Made by a program: the position numbers and the translations under genes | The notes under the pieces: generated by a model | What the model was told of the DNA's origin: nothing | Database searches by the model: none | Seen by the model: only the letters and a program-made list of their open reading frames with translations | Shown here: positions 7,084 to 15,011 of the stretch, piece after piece | How positions within the stretch are numbered: position 1 is the stretch's first letter | Layout: each line of letters begins with the position of its first letter | Source: Nocardioides aromaticivorans | Lineage (GTDB): Bacteria; Actinomycetota; Actinomycetes; Propionibacteriales; Nocardioidaceae | Reading direction: 5' to 3' | DNA length: 64,000 nucleotides | Assembly (NCBI RefSeq): GCF_013408525.1 | Contig: NZ_JACBZM010000001.1 | Location: 2,108,001-2,172,000 of the forward strand

Positions 7084-7590
7084 TCACTCCCAGCGGGTGG
7101 CGAAGGTGAAGCCGACCGCCATGAACGCGATGCCGACGAAGAGGTTCTTCTGGCCCAGGTCGTTGAAGATCGGGATGTCCTTCGGGTCGTTGCCCGTGAG
7201 GAAGATGTAGAAGATGCAGATCCAGACCAGGCCGATCAGGAAGCAGCCGAGCATCCCGACCACGACGCCGCGGCCGCGGCCGAGCGGGGTCTTCGGGTGC
7301 GCGGAGATCGCCAGGCCGAGGAAGAGCGCGATGAAGCCGATCAGGTAGTTCTTGCCCTCGAGGTCGGCGAAGAACGACGGGCCGCCGGGCTGGTTGGGCT
7401 TGCCCTCGGAGTTGAGGCTGCCGAAGCCGTCGGTGGGCCGGATGCCGAAGTAGTAGTAGAGGATCCAGCCGATGCCCCCGAGGATCAGCACCAGCGCGAT
7501 CGCGAAGCGGATGCTCATCACCGGACCGCGGTCGGGGTCAGCGAAGATGTCGCCGTCGTTGTTCTTCGACAGGCGGGGCAGCTTGGCCAC
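7084..7590 (-). CDS. crgA: CrgA-like cell division membrane protein, with apparently duplicated module
   Basis: CrgA is a small two-helix membrane protein that interacts with FtsZ, FtsQ, FtsI and PbpA in actinobacterial division. This protein is 168 residues, about twice the usual length. Its last third (FNDLGQKNLFVGIAFMAVGF then ATRWE) is the typical CrgA C-terminus. The first half repeats a similar plan: helix (IALVLILGGIGWILYYYFGI), glycine/asparagine linker, then GKNYLIGFIALFLGLAISAH. The result is four predicted transmembrane helices. The first residues MAKLPRLSKNNDG are basic and cytoplasmic. Its position near the pknB-fhaA operon is the usual crgA location. The duplicated arrangement is inferred by eye. 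Confidence 0.75.
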   Translation of the reverse strand: MAKLPRLSKNNDGDIFADPDRGPVMSIRFAIALVLILGGIGWILYYYFGIRPTDGFGSLNSEGKPNQPGGPSFFADLEGKNYLIGFIALFLGLAISAHPKTPLGRGRGVVVGMLGCFLIGLVWICIFYIFLTGNDPKDIPIFNDLGQKNLFVGIAFMAVGFTFATRWE

Positions 7591-7682
7591 GTCAGGGCTC
7601 CTCGATCATTTTCGGTCAGTCTGCCCGGCTGTGCTGCCGGGGCGGGGCGATGCGGTCAGGGGTCCGGGTGGACACTGTCAGT

Positions 7683-8483
7683 ATGACGGGTACGCACGCG
7701 GGCGCTCCGCCGGGCCACCGGACCAGCCGGTCGCTGGCCTGGCGGGTCGGGACACCGGTCGTCGCGCTGCTGAGCGGCAGCCTGCTCGCCGTGTCGGCGG
7801 CGAACAGCGACGGCACCGATCTCCGCCCCGGACGGTACACCGACATGGCCGGTCTGGTGGAGGCCGAGGCCAACGACTACCAGGGCGTCGAGGACCGGCT
7901 CAACGAGCTCACCGACGAGGTCGACCAGCTCGGTGCCCGGGTCAGCGACCGCGGCGTCAACCTGGCGCGGGCCGAGGCCGCCGAGCTGCGCGACCCGGCG
8001 GGGCTCACCCCGCGGGAGGGCCAGGGTCTGCGGATCACCATGCAGGACGCCCCCGACGAGCTCGTTGACGAGGCCATCGAGTTCAACAAGCAGGCCGACC
8101 CCGAGGACCGGCTCAAGCTCAACCGGTTCGTCGTCCACCAGCAGGACATCCAGGCAGTGGTCAACGCGCTGTGGGCCGGCGGCGCCAGCGCGGTGACCAT
8201 CGCCGGCCAGCGGGTCATCTCCACCACCGGCATCAAGTGCCGTGGCCCGGTCGTCCAGCTGCAGGGCGTCCCCTACTCCCAGCCGTTCGTGATCGAGGCC
8301 GTCGGCGACCAGTCCGGGCTGCTCGAGGCCATCGACGCCGACGGCCTGGTGAGCGGCTACCGCACCGACGCGGCCAACTCCCAGATCGGCATCGGCTGGT
8401 CGATGGAGGCCGAGGAGCGGGTCAAGGCGCCGGCGTACGACGGCCTGCTCGACCTGCAGTACGCCCGCCCGCTCAGGAACTGA
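7683..8483 (+). CDS. DUF881 family membrane-anchored protein
   Basis: The 266-residue protein has one N-terminal transmembrane segment (TPVVALLSGSLLAVSAANS), a coiled-coil-like stretch (about residues 58-105, with VEDRLNELTDEVDQLGARVS) and an extracellular DUF881 domain containing GQGLRITMQDAP, VNALWAGGASAVTIAGQR and QPFVIEAVGD. DUF881 proteins occur in Firmicutes and Actinobacteria near division genes; their molecular role is not established. It diverges from crgA and converges on pknB. Between its stop and the pknB stop a 13-base unit TCAGCGACCGGCC occurs twice. Confidence 0.88.
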   Translation: MTGTHAGAPPGHRTSRSLAWRVGTPVVALLSGSLLAVSAANSDGTDLRPGRYTDMAGLVEAEANDYQGVEDRLNELTDEVDQLGARVSDRGVNLARAEAAELRDPAGLTPREGQGLRITMQDAPDELVDEAIEFNKQADPEDRLKLNRFVVHQQDIQAVVNALWAGGASAVTIAGQRVISTTGIKCRGPVVQLQGVPYSQPFVIEAVGDQSGLLEAIDADGLVSGYRTDAANSQIGIGWSMEAEERVKAPAYDGLLDLQYARPLRN

Positions 8484-8514
8484 CGCTCAGGAGCCGGCCT
8501 TCAGCGACCGGCCC

Positions 8515-10473
8515 TCAGCGACCGGCCCGCAAGGGACTGGGCAGTCCCCCGAGCGGCCGCTCCGTGCCGCCCCCGGGTCCGCCGCCCGGGCCCGGGTCGA
8601 GCGGGTTGAGCGGGTCGGTGCCGTCGGCGACCTCCTGGCCGTCGCTGATCCCGTCGGCGTCGCTGTCCGGGTTGCTCGGGTCGGTGCCCGCCGCGGCCTC
8701 GTCGGTGTCGGAGAGCCCGTCGCCGTCGGTGTCGACCGGCTCGGTCGGCTTCACGTAGACCGACACGAAGATCACCACGTCGTCGCCCTGGTTGCGGGTC
8801 TCGCCGGCCGCCGGGATCTGCTCGGTGATCCGGCCCTTCTTCTGGCTGTCGTCGGACGCGTCGGCGTCGCGGACGACCGGGTTGAAGCCGGCGTCGCGGA
8901 TCAGCTTCTCGGCCTGGGCCTGCGTCTTGCCGACGACGTTCGGGACCTTGCTCGGGCCGTCGGACACGCAGAGCGTGACGTCGGTGTCGGTGCCGACCAT
9001 CGTGCTGGGGATCGGGGTCTGCTCGACGACGGTGCCCTTGGGGTCGTCGGCGTCGCAGTCCTCGAAGCGGATGTTCTCCCGCGGGATGCCCGCGTCGGTC
9101 AACGTCTTGAGCGCGACGGCGCGCTTCGAGCCGGTGACCGTCGGCATCGCGAAGTCGCACGGCCCGCTGGAGATGGTGAGGTAGACGGTCCCGGTGGGCG
9201 CGATGTAGTCGCCGCCCTCCGGCTCCTGCTTCAGGACCACGCCGGCGTCGAAGTCGTCGCTGCACGCCACCGCGCTGTGGTCGCTCTCGAGGCCGGCCTC
9301 GCCGATCTCGCTGCGCGCCTTGTCGACCTGCTTGGTGACGACGTCGGGGACGCGGATCTCGGTGGGGGTGTCGTCGAAGAGCTTGGGCCACACGGCGTAC
9401 GCCGTGCCGAACAGGGCGAGCAGGAGGACGCCGAGCAGCACCCACAGGCCGACCTTGCTGCGGCGGTCGTCGCGGGCCGGGGGGAGCGGCTGCCGGACCG
9501 CGGTCTCGGGACCGGGGTCGTGCGGCACCGGCACGGGCGCGGCCACGGCCGTGGGCCCGGTGGCCGGCTCGCTGACGACGGCCTGGACCGGGCGGCCGGC
9601 GAGATAGCGCTCGATGTCGGCGCGCATCTGGGCGGCCGACTGGTAGCGGTCCTCGACCCGCTTCGCCAGCGACTTCATCACGATCGCGTCGATCTCGGGG
9701 GTGAGGTCGTCCTCGTGCCGCGACGGCGGTACGGCGGGCTCCCGGACGTGCTGGTAGGCGACCGCCACCGGGGAGTCGCCGACGAACGGCGGGCGCCCGG
9801 TCAGCAGCTCGTAGAGCAGGCAGCCCGCCGAGTAGACGTCGGAGCGCGAGTCGACGGTCTCGCCGCGCGCCTGCTCCGGGGAGAGGTACTGGGCGGTGCC
9901 GACGACGGCCGCGGTCTGGGTCATCGACGACTGGGCGTCGCTCATCGCCCGGGCGATGCCGAAGTCCATCACCTTCACGTCGCCCGACGGCGTGAGCATC
10001 ACGTTGCCGGGCTTGATGTCGCGGTGGATGATCCCGGCGCGGTGGCTGTAGTCGAGGGCCGACAGGACGCCGCTGGTGATCTCCAGCGCCCGCTCGGGGA
10101 GGATCTTGCGGCCCTCGCGGAGGATGTCGCGCAGGGTGCGCCCGGCGACGTACTCCATCACGATGTAGGGGACGACCTCGTCGCTGCCGTCGGGCTGGAC
10201 CGCCCGCTCCTCGCCGGTGTCGTAGACCGACACGATGGCGGGGTGGTTGAGCGAGGCCGAGGACTGGGCCTCGCGGCGGAACCGGGCCTGGAAGGTCGGG
10301 TCGCTGGCCAGGTCGGTGCGCAGCCGCTTGACCGCGACGACCCGGCCCAGGCGGGTGTCGGTGCCCTTGCGGACCTCGGCCATGCCGCCGCGGCCCAGCA
10401 GCTCGCCGAGCTGGTAGCGGCCGCCGACCACCGGCCCCGAGCCGTTGTTGCCGTCGTTGGGTGGGGTGCTCAT
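8515..10473 (-). CDS. pknB: Serine/threonine protein kinase PknB with PASTA and TSP3-like repeats
   Basis: The 652-residue receptor kinase has an intact N-terminal kinase domain (GRGGMAEVRKG glycine loop, VAVKRL lysine near residue 48, HRDIKPGNVML near 150, DFGIARA). A transmembrane helix (VGLWVLLGVLLLALFGTAYA, about residues 335-355) follows, then three extracellular PASTA repeats (starting near VPDVVTKQ, MPTVTGSK and VPNVVGKT) that sense muropeptides or lipid II. After the PASTA units come two acidic repeats, DTDGDGLSDTDE and DSDADGISDGQE. These are thrombospondin-type-3-like calcium loops and are unusual for PknB. ATG at 10473 overlaps the pknA stop by four bases. It is the last gene of the operon. 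Confidence 0.95.
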   Translation of the reverse strand: MSTPPNDGNNGSGPVVGGRYQLGELLGRGGMAEVRKGTDTRLGRVVAVKRLRTDLASDPTFQARFRREAQSSASLNHPAIVSVYDTGEERAVQPDGSDEVVPYIVMEYVAGRTLRDILREGRKILPERALEITSGVLSALDYSHRAGIIHRDIKPGNVMLTPSGDVKVMDFGIARAMSDAQSSMTQTAAVVGTAQYLSPEQARGETVDSRSDVYSAGCLLYELLTGRPPFVGDSPVAVAYQHVREPAVPPSRHEDDLTPEIDAIVMKSLAKRVEDRYQSAAQMRADIERYLAGRPVQAVVSEPATGPTAVAAPVPVPHDPGPETAVRQPLPPARDDRRSKVGLWVLLGVLLLALFGTAYAVWPKLFDDTPTEIRVPDVVTKQVDKARSEIGEAGLESDHSAVACSDDFDAGVVLKQEPEGGDYIAPTGTVYLTISSGPCDFAMPTVTGSKRAVALKTLTDAGIPRENIRFEDCDADDPKGTVVEQTPIPSTMVGTDTDVTLCVSDGPSKVPNVVGKTQAQAEKLIRDAGFNPVVRDADASDDSQKKGRITEQIPAAGETRNQGDDVVIFVSVYVKPTEPVDTDGDGLSDTDEAAAGTDPSNPDSDADGISDGQEVADGTDPLNPLDPGPGGGPGGGTERPLGGLPSPLRAGR

Positions 10474-11972
10474 CCGTCGGCTCCCAGGTCGCTGAGCGGG
10501 TCGGTCGGTGCGGTCGTCGGCTCGGTCGGCGTCGTGGGCTCGGTCGGCTCGGTCGGCGTCGTGGGCTCGGTCGGCTCGGTCGGCTCGGTCTGCTCCACCG
10601 GACCCCAGTAGTAGATGACGACGGAGTCGCCCTTGTTGAGGGTGCCCGAGCGGGAGAACTCGGCGACCGTGTCCTCGGGGCACGAGCCGTCGTTGGGCGT
10701 CGTGAAGCGCTCGACGGAGACCTGCAGCTCGAGTTCGCTCAGGTCCTGCTGCGCCGTGCGGTAGTCGGCGGAGCAGACGTAGTCGTCGGCGTCGAACTCG
10801 ACGACGGTGCTCTCGCTGGAGGTCTCCTCGGTCGGCGTCGTCTCCGTCGTCGCCTCGGACGTCGTGTCGTCGGCGGTCGGCTCGTCGTCGCCGCCGCCGA
10901 GCAGCAGGATCGCGACCACGACCGCCGCGATGACGAGCAGGATCACCGCGATCGCGGCCGGCCACGGCGACGTACCGGTCTTCTGCTTCTCGTCGTCGCC
11001 CGCGTACGCCGCCGGCGAGTCGAGCCGGCGCATCGGCGCCGACGGGTCGGGGACCGGCGCCGGGACCACCCCGGTGACGGGCGGCAGGACCCGGGTCGCC
11101 CCCTCGGCGGGGGTCGGCGGCGGCACGGCGCTGGCGCCGGACGGGTTGCGGACCGCTGCGGCGAAGGCCGAGCCGTCGGCGAAGCGCTCGGCCGGGTCCT
11201 TGGCGAGGGCGCGCGTGACGACGGCGGCCAGGTCGGCGGGCACGCTGGCGGGCAGGGTCGGGACGGGCTGCTGGAGGTGCGCGAGCGCCGTCGCGACGGG
11301 GGTCTCGGCCTCGAACGGCCGGCGTCCGGTCAGGCACTCGTAGGCGACCACGCCGAGCGAGTAGACGTCGGAGGCGGGCGTCGACGGGTTGCCGCGCGCC
11401 TGCTCCGGGCTGAGGTACTGCGGGGTGCCCATCACCGAGCCAGTGCGGGTCAGCGCCGCCGAGTCGGCGGCGCGGGCGATGCCGAAGTCGGTGATCTTCA
11501 CCTTGCGGTCGGGGGTCACGAGGAGGTTGGCGGGCTTCACGTCGCGGTGCACGATGCCGGCGCGGTGCGCCACGCCGAGCGCTTCGGCGGCCTGGGCGAT
11601 CAGGTCCTGCACGACGGCGGTGTCGATCACCCGACCGTTGGAGCGCGCGCTCGCGAGCAGCGCCGAGAGCGGCTGGCCGTCGACCAGCTCCATGACGAGG
11701 TACGGCGGCAGGGTGCCGGTGTCGTCCGCGCCGTAGTCGTAGACGCCGGCGATCCCCGGGTGGTGCAGCGCCGCGGCACTGCGGGCCTCGCCCTCGAAGC
11801 GGGTCTGGAACATCGGGTCGTCGGCGTACTCGGCCTTGAGGACCTTGACCGCGACCGGCCGGTTGAGGCGGGTGTCGGTGCCGCGCCAGACGACGCCCAT
11901 GCCGCCCGTGGCGATCACGGAGTCCAGGTGGTAGCGACCGGCCCGGTCGGCGTACTGGCTCTGCTCGCTCAC
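10470..11972 (-). CDS. pknA: Serine/threonine protein kinase PknA
   Basis: The 500-residue kinase has the complete catalytic domain: ATGGMGVVWRG, VAVKVLK (about residue 42), HRDVKPANLL (about 145), DFGIARA and the APE-equivalent GTPQYLSPEQ. A proline-rich juxtamembrane linker, one transmembrane helix (PAAIAVILLVIAAVVVAILL) and a short extracellular domain follow. That domain resembles one divergent PASTA unit, ending GTLNKGDSVVIYYWGPV. A TEP/TTP-rich tail closes the protein. Classical PknA lacks PASTA repeats, so the outer domain is of interest. GTG at 11972 overlaps the pbpA stop. PknA and PknB phosphorylate division and wall proteins, reading FhaA/FhaB partners from the same operon. Confidence 0.93.
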   Translation of the reverse strand: MSEQSQYADRAGRYHLDSVIATGGMGVVWRGTDTRLNRPVAVKVLKAEYADDPMFQTRFEGEARSAAALHHPGIAGVYDYGADDTGTLPPYLVMELVDGQPLSALLASARSNGRVIDTAVVQDLIAQAAEALGVAHRAGIVHRDVKPANLLVTPDRKVKITDFGIARAADSAALTRTGSVMGTPQYLSPEQARGNPSTPASDVYSLGVVAYECLTGRRPFEAETPVATALAHLQQPVPTLPASVPADLAAVVTRALAKDPAERFADGSAFAAAVRNPSGASAVPPPTPAEGATRVLPPVTGVVPAPVPDPSAPMRRLDSPAAYAGDDEKQKTGTSPWPAAIAVILLVIAAVVVAILLLGGGDDEPTADDTTSEATTETTPTEETSSESTVVEFDADDYVCSADYRTAQQDLSELELQVSVERFTTPNDGSCPEDTVAEFSRSGTLNKGDSVVIYYWGPVEQTEPTEPTEPTTPTEPTEPTTPTEPTTAPTDPLSDLGADG

Positions 11973-13480
11973 TTGTTCAACACCGCTTCCATGACTGCCT
12001 TCGCGATCGGACCGCCGAGCTGCCCGCCCGCGATCTCCTTCCCCGGTGCCTCCTGGATCATGACCGCCACGGCGACCTCGGCGTTCTCGGCCGGCGCGAA
12101 GGACACGAACCAGCCGTACGGCGCCTTGCCCTCGACGCCGCGCTGGGCGGTGCCGGTCTTGCCGGCGACCTTCACGCCGTCGATCGCGGCCGGGGACGCG
12201 GTGCCGTCGTCCACGGTCGAGACGAGCAGGTCGGTGAGCTGGGCGGCGGTCTGCGGCGAGATCGCGTCGCGGAGCTTCTCCGGCTCGGTCGTCTCCAGCA
12301 CGTCGAAGCTCGCGGTCTGGATCTGGTCGACCAGGTAGGGGCGCATCAGGCCGCCGCGGTTGGCGATCGCGGAGACGACCATCGCCATCTGCAGCGGCGT
12401 CGCCTGCACGGAGAACTGGCCGAAGCCGGAGCGGGCGGTCTCGGCGTCGTTGAGCTCGCGCGGGTCCTGCGGCTCGCCGTCGATGGTGTCGACGACCTCC
12501 TTCGGGAAGACCGACCGGGCCTGGGGCCCGAGGTCCTCGAGGTAGTCGCTGTTGAACCCGAACGCCTCGGCCGTCTCGCGCAGCTTCTTCGGGCCGAGCT
12601 TGACCGCCATCTTCGCGAAGGCGGTGTTGCAGGAGTTCTCCATCGCGGCCGCGAACGAGATCTCCGCCGGGCTGCATCCGGTGCGGCCCTCGTTGTCGAT
12701 GACGTTCTGCGAGCCGCTGGTGCCCGGCGCCTGCCAGGTCGCGCCGGAGGGCACCTGGTCGTCCTGGTTGTAGAGGCCCTCCTCGATCGCCGCCGCGGCG
12801 GTGACCACCTTGAAGGTCGAGCCCGGGAAGAGCCGGGTCTGGATGGCCCGGTTGAGCAGCGGCTGGTGCTCGTTGGCGTCGAGCCGGTCGTAGGCCTTCT
12901 CCCGCACGTCGCGGCTGTGGGAGGCCAGCTCGTTCGGGTCGTACGAGGGGAAGGACACCATCGCGAGGATCCGGCCCGTCTTCGGCTGGATCGCGACCAC
13001 GGAGCCCTCGCCGTCGGGTCCGACGGTGTCGCGCAGCGCGCGGTAGGCGGCCCGCTGCGCCTTCGGGTCGAGGGTCAGCGAGACATTGCCGCCCTGGTTG
13101 GTGTCGCCCTTGAGGAGGTCGACGAGGCGGTTGACGAACAGCCGTGGGTCCTCACCGGAGAGCACCTCGTTCTGGCTGCGCTCGAGGCCGGTCTGGCTGC
13201 CGAGCTGGAGATAGCCGGTGACCGGCGCGTAGAGCTCCTTGCCCGGGTAGACCCGGAGGTACTTGTACTGGTCGTCGACCGGCACGCTGCGGGCGATCGG
13301 CTCCTCGCCGACCTGGATCAGGCCACGCTCGCGGCTGAACGCCGCCGCCGCGACCCGGGCGTTGCGGGGGTCCTTGTTGAGCTCCTCGGACCGCCAGAAC
13401 TGCAGATAGGTCACGTTCGCCATCAGGGCGAGGAAGAGGAACATGCAGAAGATCGAGACGGCGCGGATCGGCTTGTTCAT
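11969..13480 (-). CDS. pbpA: Penicillin-binding protein PbpA (transpeptidase)
   Basis: The 503-residue class B penicillin-binding protein has an N-terminal membrane anchor (AVSIFCMFLFLALMANVTYL), a dimerisation domain and a transpeptidase domain. The three active-site motifs are PGSTFK (nucleophile Ser, about residue 220), SCN (about 281) and KTGTAQ (about 438). It cross-links peptidoglycan during elongation and septation together with RodA. The start ATG at 13480 has a good ribosome site (GGGAGGG). It follows rodA after a 148-base gap filled with a triple repeat, the only large gap in the operon. Confidence 0.95.
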   Translation of the reverse strand: MNKPIRAVSIFCMFLFLALMANVTYLQFWRSEELNKDPRNARVAAAAFSRERGLIQVGEEPIARSVPVDDQYKYLRVYPGKELYAPVTGYLQLGSQTGLERSQNEVLSGEDPRLFVNRLVDLLKGDTNQGGNVSLTLDPKAQRAAYRALRDTVGPDGEGSVVAIQPKTGRILAMVSFPSYDPNELASHSRDVREKAYDRLDANEHQPLLNRAIQTRLFPGSTFKVVTAAAAIEEGLYNQDDQVPSGATWQAPGTSGSQNVIDNEGRTGCSPAEISFAAAMENSCNTAFAKMAVKLGPKKLRETAEAFGFNSDYLEDLGPQARSVFPKEVVDTIDGEPQDPRELNDAETARSGFGQFSVQATPLQMAMVVSAIANRGGLMRPYLVDQIQTASFDVLETTEPEKLRDAISPQTAAQLTDLLVSTVDDGTASPAAIDGVKVAGKTGTAQRGVEGKAPYGWFVSFAPAENAEVAVAVMIQEAPGKEIAGGQLGGPIAKAVMEAVLNK

Positions 13481-13493
13481 CGCAGGCCCTCCC

Positions 13494-13593
13494 CGGTGGT
13501 CGAGGAGGTCGCGCAGCGACCGGTCGTCCCGGTGGTCGAGGAGGTCGCGCAGCGACCGGTCGTCCCGGTGGTCGAGGAGGTCGCGCAGCGACC
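13494..13593. repeat. Three tandem copies of a 36-bp repeat between rodA and pbpA
   Basis: The unit begins CGGTGGTCGAGGAGGTCGCG and ends GACCGGTCGTCC. Copies start at 13494, 13530 and 13566; the third is cut after 28 bases. Each unit contains the dyad GGTCGC-GCA-GCGACC, which can fold as a hairpin. Elements of this type, with GTCGAGGAGGTCGCGCAGCGAC as core, are to my knowledge dispersed in Nocardioides genomes. In the transcript the hairpins would lie in the leader ahead of pbpA, where they could affect RNA stability or translation. Confidence 0.85.
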
Positions 13594-13628
13594 GTCACGA
13601 GACCCCTGTGCCCGGTGCACGTGCTCAC

Positions 13629-15011
13629 TCACGACGGCACCACCTTCACGATCTGCGTGGCCTGCTCGTCCTCGTCCTCGGTCTCCGTGAGGTCGGGCAG
13701 CGGGCGCCGGGCCTGGTCGGAGATGCGCAGCAGGATCGCGATGATCACCCAGTTGGCGACCAGCGACGAGCCGCCGTACGACAGAAAGGGCGTGGTCAGG
13801 CCGGTCAGCGGGATCAGCCGCGTCACGCCGCCGATGACCACGAAGATCTGCAGCGCGAAGACCGCGCCGAGGCCGGTGGCGACGAGCTTGCCGAAGCCGT
13901 CGCGCGAGATCAGCGCGGCGCGGAGGGCCCGCTCGACGACGAGGCCGTAGAGCAGCAGGACCGCCATCACCGCGGTCAGGCCGAGCTCCTCGCCGATGGC
14001 GGCGAGGATGAAGTCGGACTCGGCGTACGGGACCCGCTCGGGCATGCCCTCGCCGAGCCCGCGCCCGACCATGCCGCCCCACGCGAAGCCGTAGAGCGCC
14101 TGGACGAGCTGGTAGCCGCTGCCGTCGGGGTCGGCGAACGGGTCGAGCCAGATGTCCACCCGGGCCTGGACGTGGGAGAAGATCCGGAACGCGACCGTGG
14201 CGCCGCCGAAGAAGAGCAGGCCGCCGACGACCAGCCAGCCCGGTCGCTCCGTCGCGACGTAGAGCATGACGAGGAAGAGCCCGAAGAACAGCAGGCTGGA
14301 CCCGAGGTCGCGCTGCAGCACGAGGATGCCGAGGCTGACGACCCACATCATCAGGATCGGGCCGAGGTCGCGACCGCGTGGCAGGTCGATGAAGACCACC
14401 CGGCGCCCGGCGAGGGCCAGCGCGTCGCGGTGGACGACGAGGTAGCCGGCGAAGGTGACGACCAGCAGCACCTTCGCGATCTCGCCCGGCTGGAAGCTGA
14501 ACGGGCCGAGCGCGATCCAGATCTTCGCGCCGTTGATGGTGCGCCCGATGCCGGGAAGCATCGGCAGGATCAGCAGCACGATGGCAGCGAGGCCCGAGGT
14601 GTAGGTGAAGCGGGCGAGCAGCCGGTGGTCGGGCAGCACCACGAGGGTGCCGACGAAGAGGACGACGCCCAGCGTCATCCAGGTCAGCTGCTGGCTGGCC
14701 AGGCCCGTGTCCTTGGCGAGGTCGAGGCGGTGGATGATCGCCAGGCCCAGCCCGTTGAGGGCGGCGACGACGGGGAGCAGCACCGGGTCGGCGTAGGGCG
14801 CGACGATCCGCACCGCGACGTGGGCGGCGACCGTGAGCACGGTCAGCCAGCCGCCGTACCCGATCAGGTTGGTGGGGACCTCGCCGTCGACGCCGAGCCC
14901 GACGGCGGCGTAGGCACCGATGCCGACGACGAGCGCGAGGACGAGGAGGAAGAGCTCCGCGCCCCGCCGGCGGCGGTGGACGAAGCCCATCAGGGCGGAG
15001 TTGGTGGCCAT
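13629..15011 (-). CDS. rodA: Peptidoglycan glycosyltransferase, FtsW/RodA/SpoVE family
   Basis: The 460-residue polytopic membrane protein (about ten to twelve helices) belongs to the SEDS family that polymerises lipid II glycan strands. Family motifs are visible: GGAKIW-like GRTINGAKIWIALGPFSFQPGE, split here as GRTINGAKIW and FSFQPGEIAK, then VQRDLGSS-like LQRDLGSSLLFFG, and SDFILAAIGEELGL. The late segment TGLTTPFLSYGGSSLVANW is the SEDS C-terminal signature. The operon context with pbpA points to RodA rather than FtsW. Start ATG at 15011 is coupled to the pstP stop; an in-frame GTG at 15014 is the alternative. Confidence 0.92.
   Translation of the reverse strand: MATNSALMGFVHRRRRGAELFLLVLALVVGIGAYAAVGLGVDGEVPTNLIGYGGWLTVLTVAAHVAVRIVAPYADPVLLPVVAALNGLGLAIIHRLDLAKDTGLASQQLTWMTLGVVLFVGTLVVLPDHRLLARFTYTSGLAAIVLLILPMLPGIGRTINGAKIWIALGPFSFQPGEIAKVLLVVTFAGYLVVHRDALALAGRRVVFIDLPRGRDLGPILMMWVVSLGILVLQRDLGSSLLFFGLFLVMLYVATERPGWLVVGGLLFFGGATVAFRIFSHVQARVDIWLDPFADPDGSGYQLVQALYGFAWGGMVGRGLGEGMPERVPYAESDFILAAIGEELGLTAVMAVLLLYGLVVERALRAALISRDGFGKLVATGLGAVFALQIFVVIGGVTRLIPLTGLTTPFLSYGGSSLVANWVIIAILLRISDQARRPLPDLTETEDEDEQATQIVKVVPS

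Noticed and set aside
13494..13593. Possible CRISPR array, because of three regularly spaced repeats.
   Set aside because: The units are directly adjacent without unique spacers and no cas gene is nearby; it is a tandem repeat.
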